A DNA stretch of 64,000 nucleotides from Isoetes taiwanensis (lineage: Eukaryota; Streptophyta; Lycopodiopsida; Isoetales; Isoetaceae). This document shows positions 23,278 through 34,106 of the stretch, one piece after another. The notes under the pieces were generated by a model, which did no database searches, was not told the DNA's origin, and saw only the letters and a program-made list of their open reading frames with translations. The stretch's first letter is position 1. Every line of letters begins with the position of its first letter. Location of the stretch: assembly GCA_021234155.1 (NCBI GenBank), contig JAJEKV010000034.1, forward strand, positions 5,814,028 to 5,878,027. The letters are read 5' to 3'. A program made the translations under genes and the position numbers.

Positions 23278-23649
23278 GAGGGGGTTAATCCCCCTTGAGA
23301 GCCTGTTATGGCTGATAAACAGGCGAGCCCGGGAGGGCGAGCCTGTTTATCTCAGCCATAACATGCGAGCAAGGGGGATTGACCCCCTTAACCGGCAGGC
23401 AAGCAGCCTCACCCAAACCTGCACCCACAGCTCCGATTATCACTCCCACAGCTCCGATTATCATTCCGCAGCTCGGTTTATCACAGGCTCGGCACATCCG
23501 AGGCTGAATTCAGCCTGTTTATCACAGGTTCGATTGAATTCGGAGGTGAGGCTGCTTGTTTTCCTGTTGTTAACTGCCTGTTATGCCCTATCACAGGGCT
23601 GCAATCAACGGTGGGCAACGGTTAGATCCAAAAGCCTGCCGGTTAAGGG
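23278..23649 (+). mobile_element. Hairpin-plus-segment module E (TGTTTATCAC word)
   Basis: The hairpin (23278-23390) has arms GGGGTTAATCCCCCTTG plus GTTATGGCTGATAAACAGGC and their complements, around a GCGAGCCCGGGAGGGCGAGC loop. The next segment (23385-23649) has inverted ends CCCTTAACCGGCAGGC and GCCTGCCGGTTAAGGG, with a second inverted pair inside (AAGCAGCCTCACC / GGTGAGGCTGCTT). The segment repeats CAGCTCCGATTATCAC, CAGCTCGGTTTATCAC and CAGCCTGTTTATCACAGG, and the hairpin arm contains GATAAACAGGC, the complement of the same word. CCCATAAAYCGTGGKGGATG stands just before the hairpin and again just after the segment. Confidence 0.65.
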
Positions 23650-26384
23650 CCCATAAACCGTGGTGGATGGGCCCTGTTATCATAACATCAAATCTTAGCC
23701 ATTGATCTTTTATTTTAACGGCCTGCAACATATGTTCAAAGGGAGGGGGGTGAGCGATGACGGGTCTATGCGCGAAGGAAGGCGACCATACCCTAGCATA
23801 GATTTTTGTATTTTTTTGAGGAGATCTTAGCATGTATCTGTGGACCTTTGTCTAGAGCTAGTATGCTGCACGCGACAAGTTCCAAAAACAATCTCAAATC
23901 TTTGTTTCCGATTCATTCCCGACAGCCATACTGTTCTACATTTACTCATAAACTAGAAGGCTCGTCTTGGCAGTGGGTCAAAGTCCTAACAAACTCACCA
24001 GATCAGAAAACTCACCAGGAAAAAAGCTTCAGAAAAGCGGCATAATATGGAGCCTTGCCTAATCAAAGAGGCATCAACATGTGCAAAGTATTCATCTCCA
24101 TAATGTTATTACTTTGCAAGGAAGAAAATTTCAAGTTGGAATTCCACGGTTAGGTTATTACTTTGCAAGGAAGAAAATTATCAAGTTGGAATTCCACGGT
24201 TAGGTTATATTTACCTCTACATATAGTAGCAAAGAGTACAAGTCTCAATTCTGTAACTGCCCAGATGTTTGATCTCTGTAATAATTTCAAATCCGATATG
24301 ACTGGTAGGCCTATTGGCTTGCATCAGAGCTTTGCCATGGCGCAATCCACTCTTTAGTTCGAAGAGTGCACCCCTTTGCTGTGTATGAGCTCCAGACCAC
24401 ATTTTCATTATCATATTTGAGATCTACGACGAAGCCTGCATTTTCACCAATAAGGATGCCCCAAATCGTGTGCCTGATTACCAGATTGAGGCAGATCAAT
24501 AACATTCATAACAGAAAGCAGGTCACATACCATAACTGGAAAAAAAAAGTTTCTGTTCTACTTGTAGCATAATCTGTATCTGTAGGAACAGGCGAAAGGT
24601 TGAACTGTTCCATGATTCCATATTTTGTTGAATGCGATGCCAGCATTAACAAGCAAAGTCATGCTTAGATAAAGCAGAGCAGATATATCAGCCTGCAAGC
24701 TTACAAGGTGAGAGAACTAGAAATACGAAAGATTTAGTGATTGGTTATGGTTGGCTATGGTCATCTTGTAGAAAGAAATTTGCATCTTCACCAGGTTAGA
24801 CACCTACTTATCAGAATCACAGGATCAATGAAGCCAAAAAAGTTGAAATGCCAAATATTGTGGCATTGGGTGCACTTGCCAGATTTGCTCATATTTTCAC
24901 AAGATGAAACATGGGCAAAATGAAGCTGCATTGAACTAGGCAACAGAATGACCTTAAGTTGAATGAAGTTGCAATGACAATGCATGCTTAAGTTAACTAA
25001 GACTACATATCGATGTTTTCTCACTAGCTAGAAATGTTTAAACAGTCTTATTTTAGATCAATTGAGTTCCAGTGCTTAATGGCTTTGATATATCTTCAGC
25101 ATGATGTTTGAAGGAGTTGTATTTATCTTATCTTAGAGAACATGCAATGGAAGGATTATGCACCTCTTGATAGCCTGCATTTGTCCAGCAGCAAAGGGAA
25201 ATTGGAATGAATGTTATAAAAACATTGGCTGGATGCAAACATGGAAGGTGAGAAAATGCCATATCATGATACAGAAACTGAACCCTGTAAACGATAGCCT
25301 TTTAATGGATTGATCTGCAAATTGCAATCCAACCTCAATGGAAATTACCCTGATTTTACAGCAAAGCATGACAGAAAAGATCAAATGCAAGACTGCAACG
25401 TGTTGCCATTTTGTAACATATAGTTTTTCCTCCATCTACCTCATTCTCGCGCACTTTCAACTAGCTAAATCACATCTACTCACGTTCATGTATCTTGCAA
25501 TCCGATAATTTTTACAACATTCATGCATCATGAAGGAAAACATTTGCAAGAAACGTGTTAAATGAATGAATTTCTCATGCAAGGAAATTGAAAGGTTCAC
25601 AAACATACCTGCAAATTTGTATATCAAGGCCTTAATAGACACTAAAGCCATTTCTATTGATCACTAAGCTACTTATCCTACCCTAAAAATTGTGAAATAA
25701 ATATGCTTTCCGCATAAATGATATGCCCATCATGGCTGACATGCTTTCTATTTGAAACTTTCTGTTAAGCTCTCTAAAAGAGAGTACAGTTCTATAGGAA
25801 TAGTGGAATTTGAGCCTTACAACAGACTTTGATAATTTAAACATTGATAATTCTGAGCCTCACAACAACACTTTGGTGATTCTATTAAAAATCATAAACA
25901 GAGAGTGCTATTCACAGTTCTACAAACTCAGATAACATAATTATATCCTACAAAAAGCATTTCTATAACAAATCATAAAGAATAGACTACTCAGTTTTAC
26001 AAACTCAAATAACATGCAACACATTCCTTCCTCCTCTCAGGTCTCATTACACCTTCACCAATTTGCTTACAACTCCATCGGCTGCTTTTTGTACGATGCA
26101 GCTGCAAAAGCATTGCGACATGCCGAATTAGCTGCAAGAATTGCCACTGCTATCTTAGGAGCTTTTTGAATTAATGATGCAATTGCTTTACTGTCTTCAA
26201 GCGTTCAAATCCAGTCCATTCAGACTATGTAGATATGGAGCTGTTCGTGCCATCTCCATCTCTGAAAATTCAAGCGCTTCATTCTATTCCCATACTGTTT
26301 GATCTTCCTTTCAGATTATATTGCTTTATTGAGTTCCAACTTCGCTTCGCTTCAAGTAGCAACAATTTCAGCTATGTTTTCTAG
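23650..26384. other. About 2.7 kb, mostly unassigned
   Basis: A minus-strand frame at 24505-24311 reads GENAGFVVDLKYDNENVVWS then SYTAKGCTLRTKEWIAPWQS, which looks exon-like but is not recognised. A 53-bp tandem duplication lies at 24106-24208. Nothing else is supported. Confidence 0.35.
24106..24208 (+). repeat. Tandem duplication, period about 53 bp
   Basis: ATTACTTTGCAAGGAAGAAA followed by TTCAAGTTGGAATTCCACGG occurs twice in direct succession, differing by one or two inserted bases. It is a recent local duplication. Confidence 0.8.
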
Positions 26385-26596
26385 GGACGTCTGTATTTAG
26401 AGTCCGGGATGTGGTATTTCCGGACTTTCTTGGTGGTATTTCTGGACATCCATTATCAGCCAGATGGTATTTCCGTGATGGATGTGGTATTTCTGGGCTT
26501 GAAACTGTGAAGTTACAGTGGCTGATAACAGGTGGCCGGAAATACCACAAAAAAAGTCCGGAAATACCACATCCCGGACTCTAAATACGGCGGTCC
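26385..26596. mobile_element. 212-bp Mutator-like MITE with 9-bp TSD
   Basis: GTTTTCTAG flanks the element at 26376-26384 and 26597-26605. The ends begin GGAC and form a terminal inverted repeat of about 44 bp that includes GTATTTAGAGTCCGGGATGT and GGTATTTCCGGACTTT. The interior repeats the GGTATTTCCGG word with small changes (GGTATTTCTGGAC, GGTATTTCCGTG, GGTATTTCTGGGC). A 9-bp duplication with long inverted ends is typical of Mutator-like non-autonomous elements. It is inserted beside or into a Harbinger transposase relic. Confidence 0.8.
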
Positions 26597-26880
26597 GTTT
26601 TCTAGCTCAGTATCATTTTGCTTCAACAAAATTCTGAACCTAGATTTTAACATACCGAAAGTACGTTCAACAGTCATTCTAGGTCTTGATTGGATGAAGT
26701 TCCAATGGTACTGCTGCCGATTCAAACCATTTTAGTGCCTTTTGAATGGTGAAGCATCCAAGGCCTGGATGAATATGCAGCATCTTCTACAAGATAGTAG
26801 TTACCTTTAATTCTCTTTCCTGCTTATGTTTTTTAAAAGAGCTTCCAATCTAAATGCTACTACCCGTCCCACATTGTAAT
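26597..26880 (-). pseudogene. PIF/Harbinger transposase relic
   Basis: On the minus strand, about 26830-26740 reads GYYYLVEDAAYSSRPWMLHH in one or two frames. About 26700-26600 reads SRPRMTVERTFGMLKSRFRI then LLKQNDTELEN. These are the DDE region blocks (A-Y-x-x-x-P-W and R-x-x-V-E-R-x-F-G-x-L-K-x-R-F-R-I-L) of Harbinger transposases. The frame is broken upstream and is cut at its 3' side by the MITE at 26385-26596. Confidence 0.65.
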
Positions 26881-26985
26881 CCCAAATGCAACAGTCGGAT
26901 GAAACACAATTAGGGAAATTTACCAAAATACCTTTTAATTGTTGAGTTATTTCCCTCCGTTGCTAAGTTAAGTAAAAAGTCCACT

Positions 26986-27060
26986 TGTCTTTTTGGGTTG
27001 CCCCTAGGGGGGCAAACCCTTGTTTATGTGGGCTTTTGGCATATCCTAGGTATATGCTAG
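26986..27060 (+). repeat. Dispersed repeat ending in a GGCATAT palindrome
   Basis: The stretch GGGTTGCCCCTAGGGGGGCA...TGTTTATGTGGG...GGCATATCCTAGGTATATGC matches 37212-37285 over about 75 bp. The last part (27038-27057) is nearly palindromic. No coding potential. Confidence 0.55.
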
Positions 27061-28415
27061 AATATCCCTAGGATATGCTGGTGACTGCTAAAAACTTATG
27101 ATTGGCTGTAAATGCTCGGTCACTTCTGTTGGTGGGCAGCCGCTCTCGAAACCGGCTAACCGGAGAGGTATCTTGGGCAGATGGCAAGTATTTTGAGCCA
27201 GATCCATAGATTTTCCAGGTCCTTACGGTTCTCCGGCACAAGAAGCAAGTTGGCGCAAGAAGAGAATGCCGCTATCAATCTCTATATTACGGACACTCTA
27301 GAAGTTAAATAAATAGAACCTCAGTTTTTTCTCTCGCTCTTCTCTGGAGATGCAGTGGCCGAGCTTGGAGCTCAGATGCTTTGCTTGCTTTGTGGTTGGG
27401 TGGACGAATACAGGAAAGATCTAGGTATGCCATGGAAGCAGCTGTATCAAAGGAAAAAATAGAAGTTAGAGTTTCACGAGATGTAGCCTAAATAATGATT
27501 TCTATTCTTTTATAAAGATTGAAAATGGTTCGAATTTAATATTCAGACTCCATTTGTGATGCAGACCTGGTCATAAAACACTCGATTTAGTAGATGATGG
27601 CAAGAATAGACCGAAGAATATACTGAAGTTCTAGCATTCGTGTCTCAAGAACAATTTGGAGGCCATTCGGTGATTTACTCCTATTTTTTCTTGATTCTAC
27701 GAGTTTTGATTCTCTCGATATAAGCATCTTAAGATTTATTTAGTTTGGGAAGCCCAAGATCTTTATTATGGCTTTGCATTTTGAGCTATCAGCCATGGCG
27801 ATTGTTTTCCAGTGGTTAAGATCCGAATCCAATAGCCTTCTGCCCTTTTTGAAGAATTGAATCCTTTGCTCTAAATGCAGGTGCATCAATTGGCATTTGA
27901 AAAGTAGTAGAGCTCAGAAATGTATTTCGTTTGAACACAGTTAATGGCTGCAAATTTTGCATATATTGATAGCAATAGGTTTTATTGTCTTTGTTTTTAT
28001 TGGAAAAGTCTGATCATGGAAGTTTGTAGAAATATCTCAAGCTTTTCCTCATCCTTTTTTCGATTGCTTGTGCAAGTAGTGTGTGTGGTCGTTTGTAGCC
28101 ATGCTTGATCAAAGAATGGCCAGGGATCCGGCAGTTCATTTCCTATGGCACTTTCCATTTGGGCAAAACATGGCAAGCCAAGTAAATCGAGCTTTGAGTC
28201 TCTCGTGATGATATGTTGGGCGGATCAATGTATTTGAATATGATCGCCCTTTGAAAGAAAAAAATTGCATGTTTTAGAGGGTTTATATTGTGGAAAATAA
28301 ATAGAAAAACACGCCCTTGAATATGATCTCCCGGTAATTTCCCCTTCCTTCAGAAGCTTGCCTTTCTTGATATTTAGATCTGCTGTAGATGTTAATTGAT
28401 GCAAGATTTGTGCAG
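27061..28415. other. About 1.35 kb, no gene recognised
   Basis: This lies upstream of the O-methyltransferase relic and may contain its lost 5' exons, but I could not match any block of the expected N-terminal part. CTGGTAAGCCGAGAGG-like GC-rich bits near 27140-27170 are unexplained. Confidence 0.3.
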
Positions 28416-29900
28416 GAATTTGATGACAACTTCCGCAGATGAGGGACAATTTTTAGGATTGCTTCTTAAGATCATCAATGCAAAAAATACTCTTGAGATT
28501 GGCGTTTATCTTTGGTTATTCTCTCGCTTAGCACGGTAGCTTGCTCTGCCGAGGAAGATGGCAAGGTTTGTCTTGAAACACTCAGGCTTAAGTTGCTTTG
28601 AGTAGAAGCTTAAATACCGGTCTGCTGCAGGTTATTGCCATGGATATCAACAGGGAAAACTTTGAACTAGGTTATCCATATATGGTAGAAGCAGGGGTTG
28701 ATCACAAGATAGATTTCCGCGAAGGCCCTGCTTTTTGGAAGCTCTTGACAAAATGCTCGAAGATGTAAATACTCATTCATGTCTACAAGAGAAAAGGATG
28801 CATCTTCCCCCTTTTTGTGGTTGCCTTTGTATACTCATGGACAACTCCACCCAGTTGTAGAATTTATGCATGCGCATTCCCAAGCAAGGTGGAGGAGAGC
28901 AGGTATTATTTCTATTGAGCAGTGGTATTTTGGTATTGACATTGCTCCTTGGCAATGGTTTCAGGAGAAATATGGGTTGTTGGATAAAGATATTAGTATA
29001 TAGGCTTATGTAGCAAGTGCTCTTCCTTTAATTAAGAAGGTTGGTGACCAGAGATGCTGGAACTTTGTTCAAGGTATTAAAGAAGGCAAGAAGCTAGTAA
29101 GTTCATGCTACAGATTGCTTACATCCTCAAGTACTTTATCACCTTCTCGAAAATGGCACTTACAGACTTTGCCTTCTCAATGGCAATCCATCTGGAACCT
29201 TGTTTGGTCTAAATATAATCCTCCAAAGGTAAATGTTTTACTTTGGCAGGTGATTCATCGCTCTTTGAGAGTTAATGAGATGGTTCATCGCTTTAAGCCG
29301 GGAGTAAGCCCACTTTGCCCAATGTGTGAGCGGTGCATTGAAACATTGGAGCATTGTTTATATTTGTGTGCAGAGCTGAGTAGTCTTAGGTCCTGGCTGC
29401 ATTCTCTTTTTGGAGTATCTTTGGATAGTCAGCACTTTCTTTTGGGTATTTATCCAAATCAGTGGACTGCTTCTAAAAGGATTGCATTTCACATGGCAAA
29501 GTCTTGGCTAATATGGAGTGTATGGAAGCGAAGGCGAAGAAAGGTCTTTTATGATAAGCATATTTCTTCTCAGGTGGTACTTCAAGAAATTCGTAAGAAG
29601 TTGTATAATTGCTTTCAGATCTCCAATTGGCCTGATCGTATTAAATTTCCAATATGGAGTGATCATCTAAAAGTGATTGATGCTTCAGGGATATTTCTTA
29701 CTTCTGGAAGTACTTTGTAATATTTTGAGTGTATAATATGAAGTAACACGTTCTTCAAAAAAAAAAAGAGAAAAGGATGCATAAAGAGATTAACGTGGTT
29801 CCATTTGATTTTACAGGAAAATCATCTCAACTCTTTTGATTTCATTTTTGTGGATGCGGATAAGGATAACTATCTAAATTATCATGAGAGGCTATTGAAG
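28416..29900 (+). pseudogene. Caffeoyl-CoA O-methyltransferase relic with LINE in an intron
   Basis: CCoAOMT transfers a methyl group from SAM to caffeoyl-CoA in lignin and phenylpropanoid synthesis. Exon-like pieces are 28416-28565 ([29 protein letters not shown]), 28631-28764 ([30 protein letters not shown]) and 29817-29900 ([20 protein letters not shown]). They carry the SAM-binding EIGVY block and the metal-binding DADKDNY block. Each junction has GT/AG signals. Frameshifts break the first piece after GVY, where TGYS is expected, and the second near PALDKMLED. The C-terminal GYDNTLW block was not found. The LINE at 28804-29765 sits in the last intron. The gene is a pseudogene. Confidence 0.75.
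28804..29765 (+). mobile_element. 5'-truncated LINE with zf-RVT domain, 17-bp TSD
   Basis: AAGAGAAAAGGATGCAT at 28787-28803 and 29766-29782 frames the insertion. One frame continues through it with a single in-frame stop at about 29001 (TAG). It contains VNVLLWQVIHRSLRVNEMVH, CPMCERCIETLEHCLYLC and HMAKSWLIWSVWKRRR, the zf-RVT domain at the C terminus of a plant LINE ORF2. An A-rich tail ends the element. It is the same family as 19139-20233 and is inserted in a CCoAOMT intron in the same orientation. Confidence 0.88.
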
Positions 29901-31603
29901 CGATTATGGAAGATGATATTGCTCTTTCATTGTCTGCTGTTTGCGGTTCTCACATAGATAGCAAGCATGATGCTGATATAGTATATCTTTGTTTGACAAC
30001 ATATTTATTATCAGGCAGTCAACGGGTCGTGAGATTGCCATGATGGCACTTTTGGCTTATCTTTCATACACCATACCAGAGGTTGATTCTAAGTGTAGAA
30101 GGCATTGAAACCATAGTTTCTAATGTCTATTTTTACAGCTCTGTAAATTGAGCGAATCCTGAGCGTATTCTTTTGTGGGATTGTGATGTCCCATTACACC
30201 TGGGCACAACATGACAGAAAACTCCAGAAAAACAGCCAAGTATGTTCATCATTTGTTCTGCATTTATTCTGTATTTGTTCTGCTTTATGCCCTGACTCGT
30301 TTGGGCCTTGCATAAAAAATATTCTGAGCTTTCTTCAGCATTTGGCACAAGTTGACAGGCTGCATTCTAGTTCTTTCTTGAAAATAATGCATAATAGCAG
30401 GTTAAAATGCAATTATAAGGGACAGAAGAATCGTTTGCAACGCAAGCTTGCTGAACATTACTATAGAAACCTTCGACTGGAGGTCAGCTGAATCATATTT
30501 CTAAAGTTAGTGATTCATTGCCAAATTAGCTGTTGATATTTGGACCTCTGCTCGATCATTCAAAATTCATCTTTGTTAGAGGTGACACAATCAATGGGAA
30601 ACGTGAGTCTTTGTTTTGTGCTATATGCTGCCTCAATAACAGTTTGTGCATCTATAGTGTTGACGCCCGTGAATTCTCTCCCTGCTCTCAAAATATGAAG
30701 AAGCTTCACGTCTGCTGTCTCTGATGGTACTCCTGTTGCATAGCAGTGGACATGATACTCATATAGCAGCATATATTGGAATAGAGCACCAATAGTGGAT
30801 CTAACTAAACATCTATCTATATATAGTAATAAAGGAGTTTTGGGATAATCTGTAAGCAAAATCTCGCGCGTCCAATTTTTTTAGGGTTTTTTTGTTCGTT
30901 GATTACACGGTTTTTGTTTGGCCCGCTTGCTTCATTCTGCGTCCATTTCATTTGTTGGAGCAAAGCAGGTCGTTTTTGGAGGTGGTCGTTTTGTGGAGAG
31001 CTTGAAGCAGAATGTGAAGGTAAACTTGCTACATCCTTGGTAAATACATTGATTGCAAATTAAGTGCAAATGGCTGTAAGCGTGTTTCTGTCTTATCAGC
31101 AGTAAAAAATTTCGGCTCTACAGGCCTTTTCTCGATTGTTGACACTAATGGCCATGGTGACTGCCAATAATTCTAAAAACTTGTATTTCATTGAAGTTCG
31201 CAACTGAGAGATGTGGTCGAAGTTCCTTTGATATGCCATAGAAATATTCTTTTACAAAGATGCAACAACCCCTTTTATCTATATAACTAAAACCTAATGT
31301 CATTTTTTGAAGAAGGGTTAGTTGCGAATGTATCAAACATAGGAAGGTATAATGATAATTGAACTTGATAGCAGTTGTTCTTTGGGGAAACTGGTCGATG
31401 GGGAGCTGTGTTGGTTAAGGATCCTGTGTTTTAGGTTTTTTGCCTGTATTTTCTCATTTTAACTTTTCTGCCCTTCTAAGTTCCATTTTTTGTCCTTGAA
31501 AAGGTGTGGAAAATGTAGGCTTAAGAATGTGAAAATCTTCAACAAGGGAGTTGACTGGAGTTCTTCAAGTAATATATCTTGGCAAAGATAAGGTTGATTG
31601 GCA
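29901..31603. other. About 1.7 kb, no gene recognised
   Basis: No conserved exon of the methyltransferase or another family was found. Short frames near 30183-30491 and 30560-30859 show nothing recognisable. Confidence 0.3.
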
Positions 31604-31990
31604 TCGTTGCACGTAAAATTAAATGGAAATGCAGAGTTTGAAGCCTATGATGTGGAGTTAAAGGTACTTAGACTGCTTCCTTGATGCTTTGATCTACTCT
31701 TAAATAAATGGAAATGTTTTTATGCTTTATCCTCTTTCTGTGCTTGGTAGGGTCCCTATGTCTTTGAGGTGCCAGATGGACACATCATGCGTGTAACTGG
31801 TTCTTCTTCAGGTTGACAAATTGGAGCTTATTTGACATTCCTGCATGTCTTTTAATCACTTGTGGCTCATGTAACTGTTTGTACAGGCTTGTCATGCATT
31901 TTAAAGCCACTGCCGATGCTTATAGAAGACCCTGGTTCTTGGCATTGGAATTACAAGCTGGAGGCAGCAGGTCATGTACATTTAAGAATT
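31604..31990 (+). other. Exon-like pieces of an unrecognised protein
   Basis: A piece ending at about 31663 reads LHVKLNGNAEFEAYDVELK before a GT donor. After an AG acceptor at about 31750 it continues GPYVFEVPDGHIMRVTGSSS before another donor. A third piece (31889-31970) may follow. The splice signals and protein-like composition suggest a real or former gene, but I do not recognise the family. Confidence 0.35.
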
Positions 31991-32399
31991 ATCCCCTGTG
32001 ACATTGTTCACTGTACTTATTGATGGGGAATGCATTGTCAGAGGTTTGCTCCTGCCCAAAGTTGTCTTGCCATGGTTTCAGATGTACAGGGGTCATAACC
32101 AACTGCATTTTTTGCGATGCGGCTTGGATACAAGTTCATCTACAATGGGTTATTTCCTTGTTTGTTTCATTGTGTACAAGAAATAACAATGGGACAGGGA
32201 GTTGGAGGCATGGACTATCACCTTAATCTCTATTATATGGATCTTCGGCTTGCCACTTATATTTGACTTTGCATACATGTTGATAAGTCCAGTCACAATG
32301 GTAACATCGAAAGTGAAGTCCAACATCAACAATGCGGTCATGTATTGTATCAGGCAATATCGGGGTCTTCAAGTTTGGCACAAGCATCAAGAATAGCAA

Positions 32400-33020
32400 C
32401 AAATGTGATTACGTTTGGCATGATCTCATTCGTATGCATATCCCATGAAGTTTTAAAGCTTCCTTGATGCAGCCATGTTTGTGAACATCTTTGTTAACAA
32501 AGCTGTCCATAGTATTACATCCTTCCGATTAATCTTGTCAAAGACCCTTTGAGCATCCCTCGGTCTCTTAAACCTTCCATACATGTCCACAAGGGCGGTA
32601 CCCACTACAAGGTCTGTTTCATATCCAAAATCTATAATCCATGCATGCATGAGCATACCAACAATTAAAGTTGAAGGGTACTGACAGGCATCAAGAATGC
32701 TAACAAGGGTAATTTTATTTGGAAAAATTCCTTGCTCTTGCATTTGCTGGAAAAGGAGGAACACTTGTTTGGAAAATCCATGATGAGCATATGCTGAATC
32801 ATTATGGTCCAGAGTACTATATCGCCTTGATATAAGAGACCAAATGTTGTCTTTATACTTTCTAAACTCCTATATCTGCTGTACATGTTAATAAGAGCAG
32901 TCCCTACAACAACATCTAGATCAAAGCCAGTACATGCAGCAAATGCATGAATGATCTTAGTTACAGCGAGGGTAGAATCTGCACGTGCATCAAGGATGTT
33001 GATGACATGTAACCTTCTGC
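32400..33020 (-). pseudogene. PPR gene relic
   Basis: On the minus strand the pieces read LAVTKIIHAFAACTGFDLDV, VVGTALINMYSRYRSLESIK (about 32900), GIFPNKITLVSILDACQYPS, DLVVGTALVDMYGRFKRPRD then AQRVFDKINRKDVILWTALL. These are successive PLS PPR motifs. The reading frame shifts near 32760-32790, both ends are missing and there is no start. It lies between exon-like pieces of other genes. Confidence 0.7.
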
Positions 33021-33093
33021 TTACATGTTTATGGCCAGAAAGGAGTTCTATTTATATATTATTGTTTTATAATTTAACCTCTTTCTTTTATAG

Positions 33094-33377
33094 AACAAGA
33101 TGGTGAGGCCCTGATAGGTTTAAAGACAGTTAGCATGGCTTGTGGAGTGTGGCATGCAGCTGCCATAGTGGAGGAAATATCTGGTGAGATTACTTCGGGA
33201 AAACTGTTTACTTGGGGTGATGGATACAAAGGCAAGTTAGGACATGGGGACAAAGAGCAGAGGTTTGTACCCACACATGATGAGGATCTTATGAACTATA
33301 CTTTATGCCAAGTGGCTTGTGGGCACAACATTACTGTGGCGTTGACCAATTCAGGACTGGATCCTGAAGCTGCTTAA
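33094..33377 (+). pseudogene. RCC1-repeat exon fragment (PRAF-like)
   Basis: After a polypyrimidine tract and TAG acceptor, the frame reads ALIGLKTVSMACGVWHAAAI, GKLFTWGDGYKGKLGHGDKE and VACGHNITVALTNSG, then stops. The ACG-x-x-H-x-A-A and GKLFTWG-GxxGxLGHGD blocks are RCC1 beta-propeller repeats like those of plant PH-RCC1-FYVE proteins. Other repeats and the PH and FYVE domains are not present in the window, so this is a captured or left-over exon. Confidence 0.65.
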
Positions 33378-33749
33378 GGACTGGAACATAAGATGCATTG
33401 AGCCATGAAAAGGTGTCAATATTCTTTATTTCAACTGTTGCTCCTCTAAAGTCATTCTGTGAAAATCAAACTTGCATGGCACCATAGTTCACGCTGTCTG
33501 TAACAAGGTGAGACACAAAACTCTTGGGATCCTTTCAGAGTTGACAACGACAGAGGTGCCCAAGATGTTGTCTGAAAAAGAGTGGAGAAGTTTGCTGACC
33601 AGTGCAATGCAGGGTTGGTTGCCCATTCTAATGTCAACATTCCCAGGCAATGAAGACTTTCTGGAACTGCCTCTGCTGCCAGCTGACCAAATGTAGTGCT
33701 CTGAACAGTAGCTGCATTGGCCCGTTCTTCTAAGGCCTCTACCTAAGCT

Positions 33750-34060
33750 TTATTTCATAATCATAGTGGCACTATCATAATGCAATTGTTTTGCTTGGTA
33801 AATAAGAAGTGAAAGTTCTCGCATGATTGATTCAGCCTCATTTGCTGTAATTGCGCTAGCACTCGTGGCTGCTTTTGACAGAAGCAGCTGACACGCTCTG
33901 ATCTCACTAAACTCCCAAGCAAGCTGTAGGTTGTTTTCTTTTGCCATCACCACATAAGCCTTGGCCAAAGCCAACTGATCATCAAGCTGCCTTGCAAAAG
34001 AATGTATGTTGAGCATTTCCTCCGTTAGATTAAGACTGATGGCTCGTCCTAGACCGTTAC
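33750..34060 (-). pseudogene. GAUT (galacturonosyltransferase) stem-region fragment
   Basis: The minus-strand frame reads SFARQLDDQLALAKAYVVMA, KENNLQLAWEFSEIRACQLL, LSKAATSASAITANEAESIM and YQAKQLHYDSATMIMK. This matches the coiled stem region before the GT8 catalytic domain in GAUT12-14-like pectin and xylan glycosyltransferases, which are Golgi type II membrane proteins. Residues are missing within KENNN and SxxIR, and the frame stops where the next exon should start. No catalytic exons were found. Confidence 0.65.
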
Positions 34061-34106
34061 TTCTTGACTGAGAATAAAAGGAGATGATATAGCCAAGAAC
34101 TTGCAT

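Noticed and set aside
23401-23530. CRISPR-like array from the CAGCTCCGATTATCAC repeats
   Set aside because: The genome is eukaryotic, spacers are only a few bases and irregular, and the repeats match the neighbouring hairpin arm.
26532-26735. 67-codon plus-strand ORF
   Set aside because: It runs through the MITE end into the antisense of the Harbinger transposase relic.
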